From an uncultured Marvinbryantia sp. (GTDB lineage Bacteria > Bacillota > Clostridia > Lachnospirales > Lachnospiraceae), in NCBI GenBank assembly GCA_934394985.1, contig CAKRRF010000051.1, forward strand, positions 1-14,795: a DNA stretch of 14,795 nucleotides. Direction: 5' to 3'. The translations under genes were made by a program, and so were the position numbers. Numbering within the stretch: position 1 is the first letter of the stretch; every line of letters begins with the position of its first letter. The notes beneath the pieces were generated by a model that was not told where the DNA came from, ran no database searches, and was given only the letters and a program-made list of their open reading frames with translations. This document shows, one piece after another, positions 1 through 6,731 of this stretch.

Positions 1-77
1 TCCTATTATCATTACTCGCTAAATACGGTAGCTGCATCGCAGCATTTGAACCTCATTATGCGGCATACTTCATAAAT
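1..77 (-). promoter_or_regulatory. Putative ribosomal protein L21 leader (upstream of rplU, off window)
   Basis: Read on the minus strand, this 77-nt stretch after the RNase G stop codon has no coding potential. It contains a perfect 5-bp stem with a 3-nt loop (GCTGCGATGCAGC, plus 31-43) and a second short palindrome (TATGCCGCATA, centred near 61), and ends in TAATAGGA, which looks like the first half of a ribosome binding site cut by the window edge. In Clostridia the gene after RNase E/G in this cluster is usually rplU, whose mRNA often carries an autoregulatory L21 leader. The assignment rests on synteny and the hairpin; I could not match it to the Rfam model. Confidence 0.35.
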
Positions 78-1340
78 TTAGCATAACTCTTTATCGTTGT
101 CAATATTTTTTTCTGTATTTTTTGAAGCTTTTTTCAAACTCCGTTCCAGCTCCTGCATCTGTTCTGCAACTGTCTTTCTGGTTCGCTTTCTTGTGATCTC
201 CACCAGACCCAGTGGCGTCATATCCACCAGTATACTCTGCACCGTATCTGTTTTCAGATATTTTCGCATCTCGGCCAGCAGATACTCTCTGTTTTCTTCT
301 TTTTTCATATTGATAAAATCAATAATGATAATACCAGCCAGATTACGCAGGCGCATCTGTCTTGCAGCTTCCCTGGCCGCCTCCAGATTGATTTTCAGGA
401 ACGTCTCTTCCGTCTGTTTTTTTCCGTCATATTTTCCGGTATTTACATCAATACTGGTCAGAGCCTCTGTCATCTGAATCACCAGATAGCCTCCGGACTT
501 CAGCCAGATCCGTTCCCGCAGAGCTTCATCTACTGCAGTTTCTACCGGATATTTTTTATATAGAGGCTGCAGCCTGTCTTCATAAAACTTCAGTTTGTCC
601 TGATCTTCCGGCTGAAAATGTGTCAGATATGTCTGAATCGCTTCATAAGCCTCTTTGGAATCCGTCAGGATCTCTTCCAGTTCTCCTGCCGGACTGCCTT
701 TGATCAGATCCAGATATTCCCCACCACTGTGATGCATACAGGTACCACAGACGCGATGTACGGCTATTTCTGTAAGGTGTCTGCAATACTCTCTGAGATA
801 CCTGGCTTCCCGCAGAATCTGCTCTTCTGAGGCATTCTGTGCATTTGTACGGACAATCCATCCGACACTACTTTCACTGGATTCGTCGTTGTCCGCCAGC
901 AACCTGGACCAGAAAGATGCATCCCCGTCAGCTCGCAGCTTTGAAGATACTGCAATCCGGCTGCTTCCTATGACTGCCACCAGATATCTTCCAGATACAG
1001 ACAGCTCTGCCGACAGCGCCAAAGCCTTTGTCTTTACCGCATCTTTTTTGATCTGTACCAGCAGCTCATCTCCCTGCTGGATATTCGGCGAAGCACCTTT
1101 TTTTGTATAAATCGGCGTTGTCTTCTGATCCAGCGGATAGTAGCCTGTTATGCCGTTTCCCAGATCCAGAAATGCACCGCGGATATTTTTTACCACATTC
1201 TGCACCCGGCCGATATAGATATCGCCCACCTGGCATTCGGGATTTTCCGGTTCCATACAGATGTCATTTGGACGGCGATCGGAAAAGGTAACAGATGCCA
1301 TCCCTCCATGATATGGTGTAACAATCAGTTTAAAGGACAA
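78..1340 (-). CDS. rng: Ribonuclease E/G family endoribonuclease (RNase G type)
   Basis: A 420-aa member of the RNase E/G family, which cleaves single-stranded RNA with a preference for 5'-monophosphate ends and acts in rRNA and mRNA processing. An S1-type RNA-binding segment lies at about residues 37-115 (GDIYIGRVQNV...GAFLDLGNG), the 5'-sensor-like motif VRT at 163-165, and the two metal-binding aspartates at D298 (SIDVNTG) and D341 (IIIDFINM), followed by the family signature GLVEITRKR (378-386). The frame is open to 1415, but residues matching the family begin at TTG 1340 (MSFKLIVTPYHGG), preceded by GGGTGAAG at a suitable distance and overlapping the previous gene by 11 bp. The protein ends soon after the ITRKR motif in a charged tail, so the zinc-link CPxC motif of E. 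coli RNase E/G is absent; a CGTC pair sits earlier at 198-201. Last gene before the presumed rplU. Confidence 0.9.
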   Translation of the reverse strand: MSFKLIVTPYHGGMASVTFSDRRPNDICMEPENPECQVGDIYIGRVQNVVKNIRGAFLDLGNGITGYYPLDQKTTPIYTKKGASPNIQQGDELLVQIKKDAVKTKALALSAELSVSGRYLVAVIGSSRIAVSSKLRADGDASFWSRLLADNDESSESSVGWIVRTNAQNASEEQILREARYLREYCRHLTEIAVHRVCGTCMHHSGGEYLDLIKGSPAGELEEILTDSKEAYEAIQTYLTHFQPEDQDKLKFYEDRLQPLYKKYPVETAVDEALRERIWLKSGGYLVIQMTEALTSIDVNTGKYDGKKQTEETFLKINLEAAREAARQMRLRNLAGIIIIDFINMKKEENREYLLAEMRKYLKTDTVQSILVDMTPLGLVEITRKRTRKTVAEQMQELERSLKKASKNTEKNIDNDKELC

Positions 1341-2040
1341 TGTCTTCACCCAGGCTTTCCAGAGAGACCAGTTTTCGGTTTTCTTCTGTACCGATATCTG
1401 CATAGACTTCATCACGATTTACAGCCAGCGCAAACGGATCCATTTCCAGACCCTCACTCTTTAAAAAGGCATCCATTACCAGTTCCGGCTTTAAGTTGGC
1501 TGCACTTCCTGTGGCCAGCGTCAGATGCACCTGATCCTGCTCCACCGACAACTGATAAATCATCGGACGGATATCTGTCTCTACTTCACTCTTCTTTGTC
1601 TTTTTCAGTATCACGATGCTGTCTTTTTCTGCAAATGCTTTCAGCCTTTCCTGCCAGCCCTCCTGTGGTTCATAGCCAGGCCGGAAGGATACGGTGTAAT
1701 CAGCTGCTGCCACCAGCGACATCGCCTTACCAGCTTTTCCCTCTTCGATCTGGCGGAAGCTTAACACATTCATCCCTTCCACCATGACTTCATTTAACTG
1801 TCTGACCGCATCTGCCGAAGAAATCGGAGACTTGATCTCGATATCCATATATTCTCCGTCACTGGTCAGTCCCACACCCAGCGGTGCTGCAAAGGACATG
1901 ATCATATGCGGGCTGAAGCCTTCCGTAAATGCAATATCAATACGTGCCCGGCGCATGGCTTTCTGAAAATAACGCATAATATCCAGGTGTCCGATGAATC
2001 GCATCACGCCCTGTTTGGCAAACTTAATTCTGATTTTCAA
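1330..2040 (-). CDS. TIGR03936 family radical SAM-associated protein (DUF2344)
   Basis: A 236-aa protein of the DUF2344/TIGR03936 family, recognised by its N-terminus (KIRIKFAKQGVMRFIGHLD), by the following FQKAMRRARI and by FTEGFSPHMIMSFAAPLGVG. In many Firmicutes it is encoded next to, or fused to, the TIGR03960 radical SAM protein; its biochemical role is not established, and joint action with that enzyme is inference. The frame extends to 2082, but the start is very probably TTG at 2040: an excellent AAAGGAGG lies 8 nt upstream and the family match begins there. The gene overlaps the stop of the preceding gene by 17 bp and the start of the RNase gene by 11 bp, so translation is probably coupled through all three. 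Confidence 0.88.
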   Translation of the reverse strand: MKIRIKFAKQGVMRFIGHLDIMRYFQKAMRRARIDIAFTEGFSPHMIMSFAAPLGVGLTSDGEYMDIEIKSPISSADAVRQLNEVMVEGMNVLSFRQIEEGKAGKAMSLVAAADYTVSFRPGYEPQEGWQERLKAFAEKDSIVILKKTKKSEVETDIRPMIYQLSVEQDQVHLTLATGSAANLKPELVMDAFLKSEGLEMDPFALAVNRDEVYADIGTEENRKLVSLESLGEDIVL

Positions 2041-3889
2041 AGCAGACACCTCCTTTATAACATGCTGCACCGCAGCCGGCACATTTCTGACGACAGTTTA
2101 CCGTCACTTCTTCCTGCTGCGCTCTTTCCCATTCTTTTAACAGATGCTTCTTCGTCACACCGATCTGAATAAAATCCCACGGCAGTTTTTCTTCCAGACT
2201 TCTTTCTCTGTGCACATAGAAATTCATATCTGTTCCGGTACGCTCCAGGGCATCCACCCATTTCTGATTATCAAAATTCTCTGACCATGCATCATAGATG
2301 CCGCCGTGTTCATAGACATCCAGCAGTACCTCTGCCACTTTACGGTCACCTCTTGCCAGCAGACCTTCCAGTACCGATACGTCTGCCTCATGCCAGTTGT
2401 AACGAATACTCTTCTTATTCAGCTGGTCTTTTATCTCATGATTCACTGTTCTGGCACTTCCCAAAAATTCATCAATGGTACACATTCTCGCCCACTGGAA
2501 CGGTGTAAATGGCTTTGGCACAAAGAATGAGGTACTGACTGTGATCTGACATTTTCCGTTTCTCTGATCCTTTGGGATCTCATAATAACGTTCTGCAATC
2601 TTTTCAGCCAGATGCGCGATCTCTTTCTGATCTTCCTCCGTTTCTGTCGGAAGTCCCAGCATAAAATATAGTTTCACCTTATTCCAGCCGCCTTCAAAAG
2701 CCTCTCCGGCGCCTTTGATGATAATCTCCTCTGTCAGACCCTTATTGATCACATCACGCAGTCTCTGAGAGCCCGCTTCCGGTGCAAAAGTCAGACTGCT
2801 CTTTCTGACATCCTGTACCTTATTCATTACATCCAGTGAAAATGCATCGATACGAAGGGATGGCAGGGAAATGTTTACCCCACGCTGTCTGCATTCATCG
2901 ATCAGAAAATTTACCAGCTCCGGCAGCTGTGAATAATCACTGGAGCTTAAAGAACTCAGCGAAATCTCCTCATGCCCGGTGGACTCCAGCATGGCGATGG
3001 CAGTCTTTTTCAGCATCTCCACATCACGTTCCCTGGTCGGACGATACAACATACCGGCCTGGCAAAAACGACATCCACGAATACACCCTCTCTGAATCTC
3101 CAGCACCACACGGTCCTGCGTTGCTTTAATAAAAGGAACCACCGGAGCCGTCGGATAGGTAGCCTCAGACAGATTCATCACGATCTGCTTCTCCACCTGT
3201 GCCGGCACGCCTTCCCGGTTCGGTACAAAATCTGCAATTGTACCATCTTCCTGATAGGTCACATCATAAAACATTGGTGCATAGATTCCAGGAATCTGAG
3301 ATGCACGATATAAAAATTCCGTTCGTCCCAGTCCCTGCTTCTTGCATTCTTTGTAAAGGTCCACCAGTTTAAAATAGACCATCTCCCCTTCACCGATATA
3401 AAACAGATCAAAAAACTCTGCCAGTGGCTCCGGATTATAAGTACACGGGCCTCCGCCGATCACGATCGGACAGTCTTCTCCACGTTCCTTTGCTCTCAAC
3501 GGAATCTGGCTCAGATCCAACACCTGAAGGATATTGGTGTAACACATTTCATACTGAATCGTAATCCCCAGAAAATCGAATTCTCTGATCGGATCCTGAG
3601 ACTCCAGTGCAAACAATGGAATCTTCTGCTCCCGCATCACCTTATCCAGATCAGTCCATGGCGAATAGACACGCTCACACCAGATATCTTCTCTCTTATT
3701 AAACATATCATAAAGAATCTGAATACCGAGATGGGACATCCCGATCTCATAGACATCCGGGAAGCACATGGCAAAACGGACATCGATTTTTTCTTTATCT
3801 TTCATTACTGAGTTCACTTCATTGCCGATATAACGGGCCGGCTTCTCCACACTCAGTAAAATCTCATCGCTTAACGCTAATTTTCTCAT
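2024..3889 (-). CDS. TIGR03960 family B12-binding-like/radical SAM protein
   Basis: A 621-aa radical SAM protein. An N-terminal cobalamin-binding-like Rossmann region spans about residues 36-180 (FPDVYEIGMSHLG; GGGPCTYNPEPLAEFFD; YIGEGE). The radical SAM domain follows, with the iron-sulfur motif CIRGCRFC (C269, C273, C276). The C-terminus is a cysteine cluster (CRQKCAGCGAACYKGGVC) that may bind a further metal or cluster. TIGR03960 proteins are widespread in Clostridia with no settled substrate; the fixed partnership with TIGR03936 and RNase G/rplU hints at an RNA- or ribosome-related task, which is inference. I chose ATG 3889 (MRKLALSDEILLSVEKPARY), the usual family start, preceded by GAAAGGA; an ATG at 3910 is possible but has no good ribosome binding site. 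First gene of the operon driven from the promoter at 3957-3985. Confidence 0.9.
   Translation of the reverse strand: MRKLALSDEILLSVEKPARYIGNEVNSVMKDKEKIDVRFAMCFPDVYEIGMSHLGIQILYDMFNKREDIWCERVYSPWTDLDKVMREQKIPLFALESQDPIREFDFLGITIQYEMCYTNILQVLDLSQIPLRAKERGEDCPIVIGGGPCTYNPEPLAEFFDLFYIGEGEMVYFKLVDLYKECKKQGLGRTEFLYRASQIPGIYAPMFYDVTYQEDGTIADFVPNREGVPAQVEKQIVMNLSEATYPTAPVVPFIKATQDRVVLEIQRGCIRGCRFCQAGMLYRPTRERDVEMLKKTAIAMLESTGHEEISLSSLSSSDYSQLPELVNFLIDECRQRGVNISLPSLRIDAFSLDVMNKVQDVRKSSLTFAPEAGSQRLRDVINKGLTEEIIIKGAGEAFEGGWNKVKLYFMLGLPTETEEDQKEIAHLAEKIAERYYEIPKDQRNGKCQITVSTSFFVPKPFTPFQWARMCTIDEFLGSARTVNHEIKDQLNKKSIRYNWHEADVSVLEGLLARGDRKVAEVLLDVYEHGGIYDAWSENFDNQKWVDALERTGTDMNFYVHRERSLEEKLPWDFIQIGVTKKHLLKEWERAQQEEVTVNCRQKCAGCGAACYKGGVCFENQN
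2049..2056 (-). promoter_or_regulatory. Ribosome binding site that sets the TTG start at 2040
   Basis: AAAGGAGG on the minus strand lies 8 nt before TTG at 2040 and inside the 3' end of the preceding radical SAM gene. It favours TTG 2040 over the longer frame from 2082, which would start inside the upstream gene's cysteine-rich tail. Confidence 0.8.
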
Positions 3890-3927
3890 ACTTTTCCTTT
3901 CAGAAATCATGCTAATGACAGGTTTAC

Positions 3928-3947
3928 GTGAAAAACTATTTTTTCAC
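3928..3947 (-). promoter_or_regulatory. Leader inverted repeat just after the transcription start
   Basis: GTGAAAAA and TTTTTCAC form a perfect 8-bp stem with a 4-nt loop, beginning a few bases downstream of the predicted start of transcription. It has no U-run after it, so it is not a terminator. It could be an operator or a 5' hairpin that protects the mRNA. Confidence 0.5.
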
Positions 3948-3956
3948 AGTATTCCT

Positions 3957-3985
3957 ATTATATACGGAATATCTGGCGAGTTCAA
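3957..3985 (-). promoter_or_regulatory. Sigma-A promoter of the radical SAM-RNase G operon
   Basis: On the minus strand, TTGAAC (3980-3985) and a perfect TATAAT (3957-3962) are separated by exactly 17 bp. It is placed correctly between the terminator of the upstream unit and the start at 3889. Confidence 0.85.
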
Positions 3986-4008
3986 GGGAAAACATAAGTC
4001 GTCCGTAT

Positions 4009-4041
4009 AAAAAATGCCGTCCGGCCAAAACCGGACAGCAT
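4009..4041 (-). terminator. Rho-independent terminator after the TPM gene
   Basis: On the minus strand, ATGCTGTCCGG pairs with CCGGACGGCAT (11 bp, one G-T pair, loop TTTTGG), followed by a run of six T. This is a strong intrinsic terminator 29 bp past the stop codon of the TPM-domain gene, and it separates that unit from the next promoter. Confidence 0.93.
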
Positions 4042-4069
4042 ATCATGTCTTCTTTTTTGTCTGTTGTCC

Positions 4070-4900
4070 CTAGAATTTTCCGCTGGAGCCTCCATGGGTT
4101 TCACCGGAAGAACTGGTATGTGTACTGCTGCCGCCCGAGCTTCCGGAACTGCTGTCTGATATGGTTCTGCTGGTAACGACACGATTGATCAGATTCTTAC
4201 TGCTGTCTGTCACATGCAGACTTCCCTTCACCGTGTAATCTCTGGCACTTACTTTACTACGCACGGTCTTCAGACTCTTTTTCTTACCAAGTGCTCTGAA
4301 ATATGCAATAATCAGACCAATGATCAGATCCGCTGGCAGCCAGAAGGATGACAGCTTTCCCTTTGGCAGATTGTCCACATCATATGCATCTCCGGTTTTT
4401 GCCTGAGTCAGGAACTCATCGCACAGCTCTGCATACTTCCGAAAACCTTTTGCATACTCACCATCACTGATATAGGACAGGAACTGATCTGTCATGTACT
4501 GCTGTCCTGCATCTGTAAATGCCGGGATACCAAATCCGTGCGTACTGATTGCCCAGTCCCGTTCTTCCATGGAGATCAAAAACAGAATACCATCTCCGTC
4601 CGCTCCCTGACCATATCCGTTATAATCAAAATAATCATCCGCATACTCTGTAGCCGTCTTACCATCCAGAGAATTTTCCGTTACGATAATGACATCAAAC
4701 GCCTGTCTTTCACTGATCTCGTCCAGTTTTGCTGACAGTTCACTCTGCTCCTCTTCACTGAGCAGTCCGGCATCATCCACCAGTCTTTGTTCCTGTGCCT
4801 GTACCAGATAGCTGTCAGCACGGTAACCGCCACAGAACAATCCTATGAAACATGCGATAAACAATAGCAATGTATGTATCATCCAATTTCTTTTTCTCAT
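4070..4900 (-). CDS. TPM-domain membrane protein
   Basis: A 276-aa protein with an N-terminal signal sequence or membrane anchor (about residues 7-25), a TPM domain (about 38-165: VDDAGLLSEEE near the start, FDVIIVTENS, DGDGILFLISMEERDWAI, STHGFG), a second hydrophobic stretch (about 187-203), a basic segment, and a Ser/Gly-rich tail (SSSGSSGGSS...GSSGKF). TPM domains face the cell exterior or lumen and occur in proteins tied to membrane or photosystem repair; the bacterial function is poorly defined. Such Gly/Ser tails are common in bacterial TPM proteins. ATG 4900 is supported by AAGGAGGG 8 nt upstream, whose first bases overlap the stop codon of the zinc-ribbon gene, so the two are co-transcribed and probably coupled. 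Their pairing suggests a joint envelope role, which is inference. Confidence 0.88.
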   Translation of the reverse strand: MRKRNWMIHTLLLFIACFIGLFCGGYRADSYLVQAQEQRLVDDAGLLSEEEQSELSAKLDEISERQAFDVIIVTENSLDGKTATEYADDYFDYNGYGQGADGDGILFLISMEERDWAISTHGFGIPAFTDAGQQYMTDQFLSYISDGEYAKGFRKYAELCDEFLTQAKTGDAYDVDNLPKGKLSSFWLPADLIIGLIIAYFRALGKKKSLKTVRSKVSARDYTVKGSLHVTDSSKNLINRVVTSRTISDSSSGSSGGSSTHTSSSGETHGGSSGKF

Positions 4901-4913
4901 CTGCCTGCCCTCC

Positions 4914-6020
4914 TTACATAAAATTCATGAAAAACCACATCAGGGCATACAGAACTGCTCCGATTCCCACACCTCTGGATACCACATATTTCCAGAATGC
5001 TCCTTTATCAAACGGCAGATCTCCTACCATCTTTCCGGTCTGTCCGTTCATGGCAAAAATATACTGCTTTCCGCGCCATGTAGTATTCAAAATCCATACC
5101 GGATATAATGCATACCAGTATCTGGCTTCCAGAATATTCACCTTACTGTCAATGGTTTTCACCGTATCATAGGATGTAATGCCAGGCTTCAGTCCATCTT
5201 CTGCACTTCGTTTGATTCGCTCCTGTGCACGTCTCTGAGCCTCTTCCCTCTGCACGTCATAACGGTCTGCCAGATAACCGGACAGATAAGCCGCCTGAAA
5301 TGGTACCGCATCCTGGAACTGGTATGGTTCAATGGATTCCATCAGCTTGTCATCCATTTTCCTGGAACAGTCTACCGGCAGATGCTCAAATGCCAGAGAA
5401 CCGCATCTGTGCAGGTCATAGGTCTCCCGCTCGGTATATTCTGTATCACCGGAAGTCCGGACCTTCACCTTATCTGCCTCATACCGCACATCTGCATATA
5501 CCTTAGAATCAAACAGCCAGAATGGCACATACAGTCCTTTGATCTCATCGATATGATTCTCTTTTCCAAAGATCTGCGGCAGAAATTTCTTCTTAGTGAG
5601 ATGCTTCTTATACGCAGCCTTGGCTGCTTTTTTGTCCAGCTTAAACGGGATGATATAATCCGGTCTTGCATCTCCCGAAAACTGTCCTTTGATCACTACC
5701 TGATTTCCGCAATACGGACAGGATGTAGCACCTGTCGTTTTATCTGCCACAATTTCACCACCACAGGACTGACAGGAATAGACGGCCATATTCGCTGTTT
5801 CACTTCCGCTCCAGCCGGTATCGCCACCCATAGCTTCCCACGGGATGCCACTCTGTGTCTGAGCTGCTGCCGGCTGATCTTCTTGCTCTGCATTTTTTGC
5901 TGTCCATTCCTCCACACTGATTTCTGTGGAACAGAATGGACATTTTAGTTTTTGTGTTTTACTGTCAAACTCCATCGAGCCGCCACAGGCCGGACATTTG
6001 TATTCCATTGTATCTGCCAT
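4914..6020 (-). CDS. Double zinc-ribbon membrane protein (TFIIB-type zinc-ribbon annotation)
   Basis: A 368-aa protein with two zinc ribbons, C9/C12...C27/C30 (CPAC, CPFC) and C83/C86...C101/C104 (CQSC, CPYC), joined by an acidic, Gln/Ala-rich linker. A conserved body follows (PDYIIPFKLDKKAAKAAYKK; IKGLYVPFWLFDS) and ends in a single C-terminal membrane helix (about 346-366). Database entries of this kind are often called TFIIB-type zinc-ribbon or primosomal N'-like, but only the zinc-binding fold is shared; there is no helicase or transcription-factor domain, and no function is established. The WYALYPVWILNTTW and IFAMNGQTGK segments are typical of the family. ATG 6020 has GGGAGGG 8-9 nt upstream. 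First gene of a two-gene unit with the TPM protein. Confidence 0.85.
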   Translation of the reverse strand: MADTMEYKCPACGGSMEFDSKTQKLKCPFCSTEISVEEWTAKNAEQEDQPAAAQTQSGIPWEAMGGDTGWSGSETANMAVYSCQSCGGEIVADKTTGATSCPYCGNQVVIKGQFSGDARPDYIIPFKLDKKAAKAAYKKHLTKKKFLPQIFGKENHIDEIKGLYVPFWLFDSKVYADVRYEADKVKVRTSGDTEYTERETYDLHRCGSLAFEHLPVDCSRKMDDKLMESIEPYQFQDAVPFQAAYLSGYLADRYDVQREEAQRRAQERIKRSAEDGLKPGITSYDTVKTIDSKVNILEARYWYALYPVWILNTTWRGKQYIFAMNGQTGKMVGDLPFDKGAFWKYVVSRGVGIGAVLYALMWFFMNFM

Positions 6021-6056
6021 ATCATAATCCCTCCCTGATTTAGTTTCGTTTTCCTT

Positions 6057-6065
6057 ATTGTAGCA
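6057..6065 (-). promoter_or_regulatory. Extended -10 element upstream of the zinc-ribbon gene
   Basis: On the minus strand, TGCTACAAT matches an extended -10 (TGnTANAAT) 36 bp before ATG 6020. No good -35 lies 17 bp upstream (TAGATA). It falls in the 81-bp gap after the response-regulator gene, which shows no clear terminator, so read-through from that operon is also possible. Confidence 0.4.
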
Positions 6066-6101
6066 AAATCAGATATCTTTATCTATCCTAATATTAGTAT
6101 G

Positions 6102-6731
6102 TTAATATCCTTTGATGACCAGTCCGCTCTCCCTGGCCGCCACAGCCAGCTGTGTACGCGATTTAAACTGTGTTTTTTCCAACATCTGCTTCACATATTT
6201 TCGCACAGTCCAGGCAGATAAATGCAGATTTGCCGCGATCTCTTCGTCCGTATCCCCGCTGGTCAGTTCTCTTAAAATATTCAGCTCCTGTTCACTGAAT
6301 TCCGTATTGAGCGCCATACCGATCTTCAGTTTTGGTGTTTCATCCGGATAAATATGCTCTCCCGCCACCGTCCGGTCCAGCAAATCCAGAATGACTTCCG
6401 CAGAAGGCTCCTTATACCAGAAGCTGTCCACGCCCGCAGCCCGTGCCCGTCTGATAAAATCACATTCCGGCTGACTGGTTACCATCAGTATTTTAATCCT
6501 CGGATGGTTCTTTTTGATCTTTTCTGCCGCTACCAGTCCACTGGCATGAAGCGCTGTACAGACATCCATAATGATCAGGTCAACCTGTCTGGTGAGACAG
6601 TACAGCTCTGCCATAGATGCACTTTCAATCGAACCGGCAATGGTATATCGCTCACTGTTTTTCAGATAGATTTCTATCAGCGTTCTGGTCATAGGATCGT
6701 CTTCCACAATCAGCACCTGTGTCGCTATCAT
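6102..6731 (-). CDS. NarL/LuxR-family response regulator
   Basis: A 209-aa cytoplasmic response regulator. The receiver domain (about 4-122) has the acidic pocket E10-D11-D12, phospho-acceptor D56 (DLIIMDV), switch residue T85 and K107. The C-terminal LuxR-type helix-turn-helix (about 145-205) reads LTSGDTDEEIAANLHLSAWT followed by VRKYVKQMLEKT; the common ...VKNHLSNI is replaced by ...VRKYVKQM, a known variant. It should be phosphorylated by the kinase encoded just upstream and act as a DNA-binding activator; targets are unknown. ATG 6731 has AAAGGAG 6-7 nt upstream. That start lies 80 bp inside the kinase gene in another frame. A later start would delete the first beta strand and the acidic pocket, so the overlap appears real. 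Confidence 0.92.
   Translation of the reverse strand: MIATQVLIVEDDPMTRTLIEIYLKNSERYTIAGSIESASMAELYCLTRQVDLIIMDVCTALHASGLVAAEKIKKNHPRIKILMVTSQPECDFIRRARAAGVDSFWYKEPSAEVILDLLDRTVAGEHIYPDETPKLKIGMALNTEFSEQELNILRELTSGDTDEEIAANLHLSAWTVRKYVKQMLEKTQFKSRTQLAVAARESGLVIKGY

Noticed and set aside
1341..1415. Longer RNase G start at ATG 1415
   Set aside because: The added 25 residues read inside the upstream gene and match nothing in the family; TTG 1340 fits both the alignment and a ribosome binding site.
1308..1787. 159-aa plus-strand reading frame
   Set aside because: Antisense shadow of the DUF2344 gene; Pro/Ser/His-rich with no recognisable motif.
5382..5948. 188-aa plus-strand reading frame
   Set aside because: It is antisense to the zinc-ribbon gene, has no ribosome binding site, and its Cys/Ile/Ser-rich composition is typical of an antisense shadow.
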